Positions 8,286 to 9,453 of a stretch of 9,453 nucleotides of DNA are shown here, in pieces. The number at the start of each line of letters is the position of its first letter. Position 1 is the stretch's first letter. The translations under genes and the position numbers were made by a program. The notes beneath the pieces were generated by a model. That model searched no databases, was not told the origin of the DNA, and worked only from the letters and a program-made list of their open reading frames with translations. This DNA comes from an uncultured Methylophilaceae bacterium (GTDB taxonomy: Bacteria; Pseudomonadota; Gammaproteobacteria; Burkholderiales; Methylophilaceae), in assembly GCA_938084195.1 (NCBI GenBank), contig CALKDJ010000024.1:1-9453 (forward strand), read 5' to 3'.

Positions 8286-9226
8286 AATATTGGAAGTTTA
8301 AAGGTGATATTTTCTTTTATACCTTCAATTTCAGTGATAACGATTTTTTTATCTTGCTTCAAAGAATCAATAATTTTTTGTATTTGTTGTTCTGGAGCAG
8401 ATGCACCAGCAGAAATACCTATTTTTTTTGTATTATTGAGAAGATTTAAATCTAAATCTTTAACATCATCGACTAACATAGCATGAGTACCATTTTTTTT
8501 GGCAATCTCTACTAATCTATTAGAGTTAGAACTATTTTTAGAGCCAACTATTATGATTAAATCTTGGCTATCAACCATCTGTTTAATTGCATCTTGACGA
8601 TTCTGTGTTGCATAACAAATGTCAGATCCTTTAGGTCCGTGAATTTTTGGATATTTATCTTTCAAAGCATCAATAATAGTTTTTGTATCATCAACAGATA
8701 AGGTGGTTTGGCTTACATAACTGATTTTTTTTGACTTTGGAATATTTAATTTTTCTATATCCTCTAATGATTCAACTAAGCAAATAGATGCATCTGGAGA
8801 ATTAGCTTCAATTTGACCCAATGTTCCTTCTACTTCAGGATGACCTTTATGCCCTATCATAATAATATGATAATTTTTGTCATACATTTGATTTACTTCT
8901 CTATGTACTTTTGTTACTAACGGACAGGTTGCATCTATTGGGGTCAAATTGTGTTTAGCGGCGTCTCGTTTTACGGTTTTGGATACTCCATGAGCACTAA
9001 AAATGACATGACTACCTTTTGGAATTTCATCAATATCATCAACAAAGATAGCGCCCTTTTTTTTGAGGTCTTCAATGACAAATTTATTATGTACTACTTC
9101 ATGGCGAACATAAATTGGGGACCCAAACTTTTTAAGCGCCTTTTCAACTATTACAATTGCCCGCTCAACACCAGCACAAAAACCTCGTGGGTTAGCCAGA
9201 GCAATATTGATAATGTCATTTTTCAT
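8282..9226 (-). CDS. ispH: 4-hydroxy-3-methylbut-2-enyl diphosphate reductase IspH (LytB)
   Basis: IspH does the last step of the MEP isoprenoid pathway, reducing HMBPP to IPP and DMAPP with a [4Fe-4S] cluster. The three cluster cysteines are present: C17 (NPRGFCAGVERA), C101 (DATCPLVTKVH) and C204 (DICYATQNRQ). Substrate-binding H46 (VVHN) and H129 plus catalytic E131 (GHPEVEGT) are also conserved. The 314-residue length is normal. The ATG at 9226 lies 28 bases after the lysA stop in an AT-only leader with no Shine-Dalgarno site, but the N-terminus is only a few residues longer than in E. coli, so the start is credible. The stop overlaps the nudB TTG start. Undecaprenyl phosphate, recycled by UppP in this window, ultimately derives from this pathway. 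Confidence 0.98.
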   Translation of the reverse strand: MKNDIINIALANPRGFCAGVERAIVIVEKALKKFGSPIYVRHEVVHNKFVIEDLKKKGAIFVDDIDEIPKGSHVIFSAHGVSKTVKRDAAKHNLTPIDATCPLVTKVHREVNQMYDKNYHIIMIGHKGHPEVEGTLGQIEANSPDASICLVESLEDIEKLNIPKSKKISYVSQTTLSVDDTKTIIDALKDKYPKIHGPKGSDICYATQNRQDAIKQMVDSQDLIIIVGSKNSSNSNRLVEIAKKNGTHAMLVDDVKDLDLNLLNNTKKIGISAGASAPEQQIQKIIDSLKQDKKIVITEIEGIKENITFKLPIF

Positions 9227-9254
9227 ATATGTAATTTATAAATAAAAAAATATC

Positions 9255-9453
9255 TTAGACTGAAGGTAGGGATTCGTAACGAATTAAATCATCAAACACT
9301 TCCCTTTTTTTAATTTCAAATACCTTGTTACCGTCAATTAACAGTTCTGTTGGTCGCGTGCGTGAATTATAATTTGAGCTCATACTCATTCCATAAGCGC
9401 CCACATCTAAAATTGCCAAAATATTATTAGGACTTATGGAAAGCTTTCTATTC
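9255..9453 (-). CDS. lysA: Diaminopimelate decarboxylase LysA, C-terminal fragment (cut by window edge)
   Basis: The last 65 residues of a minus-strand gene whose 5' part lies beyond the window. The readable end contains ILAILDVGAYGMSMSSNYNSR followed by RPTELLIDG, which is the conserved C-terminal block of PLP-dependent diaminopimelate decarboxylase; the Tyr of GAYG is the active-site residue from the barrel's partner domain. The enzyme makes L-lysine from meso-diaminopimelate. The protein ends in the usual short charged tail (REVFDDLIRYE). ispH starts 28 bases downstream on the same strand, which suggests that lysA heads or lies early in the lysA-ispH-nudB-nadA operon. Other ODC/DAP decarboxylases share the fold, but the SNYNSR block favours LysA. 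Confidence 0.9.
   Translation of the reverse strand, partial: NRKLSISPNNILAILDVGAYGMSMSSNYNSRTRPTELLIDGNKVFEIKKREVFDDLIRYESLPSV

Overview
The window is AT-rich, densely packed chromosomal DNA with short intergenic gaps. Gene content and sequence style suggest a small-genome betaproteobacterium. The best guess is a streamlined methylotroph of the Methylophilales (OM43/LD28-like). This rests on the beta-type LysA, NudB and (2Fe-2S) ferredoxin sequences, on low GC, and on an exported metallo-beta-lactamase-fold protein resembling the 'quinoprotein relay' hydrolases of PQQ-dependent alcohol oxidisers. The placement is inferred from remembered protein families; no search was run.

Layout: (1) 1-178, minus strand: the N-terminal end of a TolC-type outer-membrane efflux protein, cut by the window edge. 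(2) 179-458: a divergent control region that ends in a TPP riboswitch. (3) 459-4216, plus strand: thiC (thiamine pyrimidine synthesis), uppP (undecaprenyl-PP phosphatase) and mutY (adenine DNA glycosylase), closely spaced and probably co-transcribed. (4) 4217-4767: a 137-bp gap with phased AT-rich repeats, then a DoxX-family membrane protein with its own good ribosome-binding site. (5) 4783-5697, minus strand: an exported zinc hydrolase of the SoxH-related quinoprotein-relay type, convergent with doxX; a 12-bp palindrome lies over its stop codon. (6) 5781-6710, plus strand: a cytochrome b561 and a small thioredoxin-like (2Fe-2S) ferredoxin. (7) 6721-9453, minus strand: lysA (C-terminal end only), ispH, nudB and nadA, in transcription order and with very short gaps or overlaps, likely one operon for lysine, isoprenoid, folate and NAD precursors.

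Most genes are core metabolism: thiamine, NAD, folate, isoprenoid, lysine, cell-wall lipid carrier recycling and DNA repair. Five of the ten complete proteins (ThiC, MutY, ferredoxin, NadA, IspH) are expected to carry Fe-S clusters. The middle section (doxX, quinoprotein-relay hydrolase, cytochrome b561, ferredoxin) is the accessory-looking part and reads as membrane or periplasmic redox functions.

I found no mobile element, CRISPR array, tRNA or rRNA, and no convincing undescribed system. The strongest non-coding signal is the thiC riboswitch: its aptamer stem, an anti-aptamer hairpin and a helix that hides the Shine-Dalgarno site compete for the same bases, giving an explicit translational switch model.
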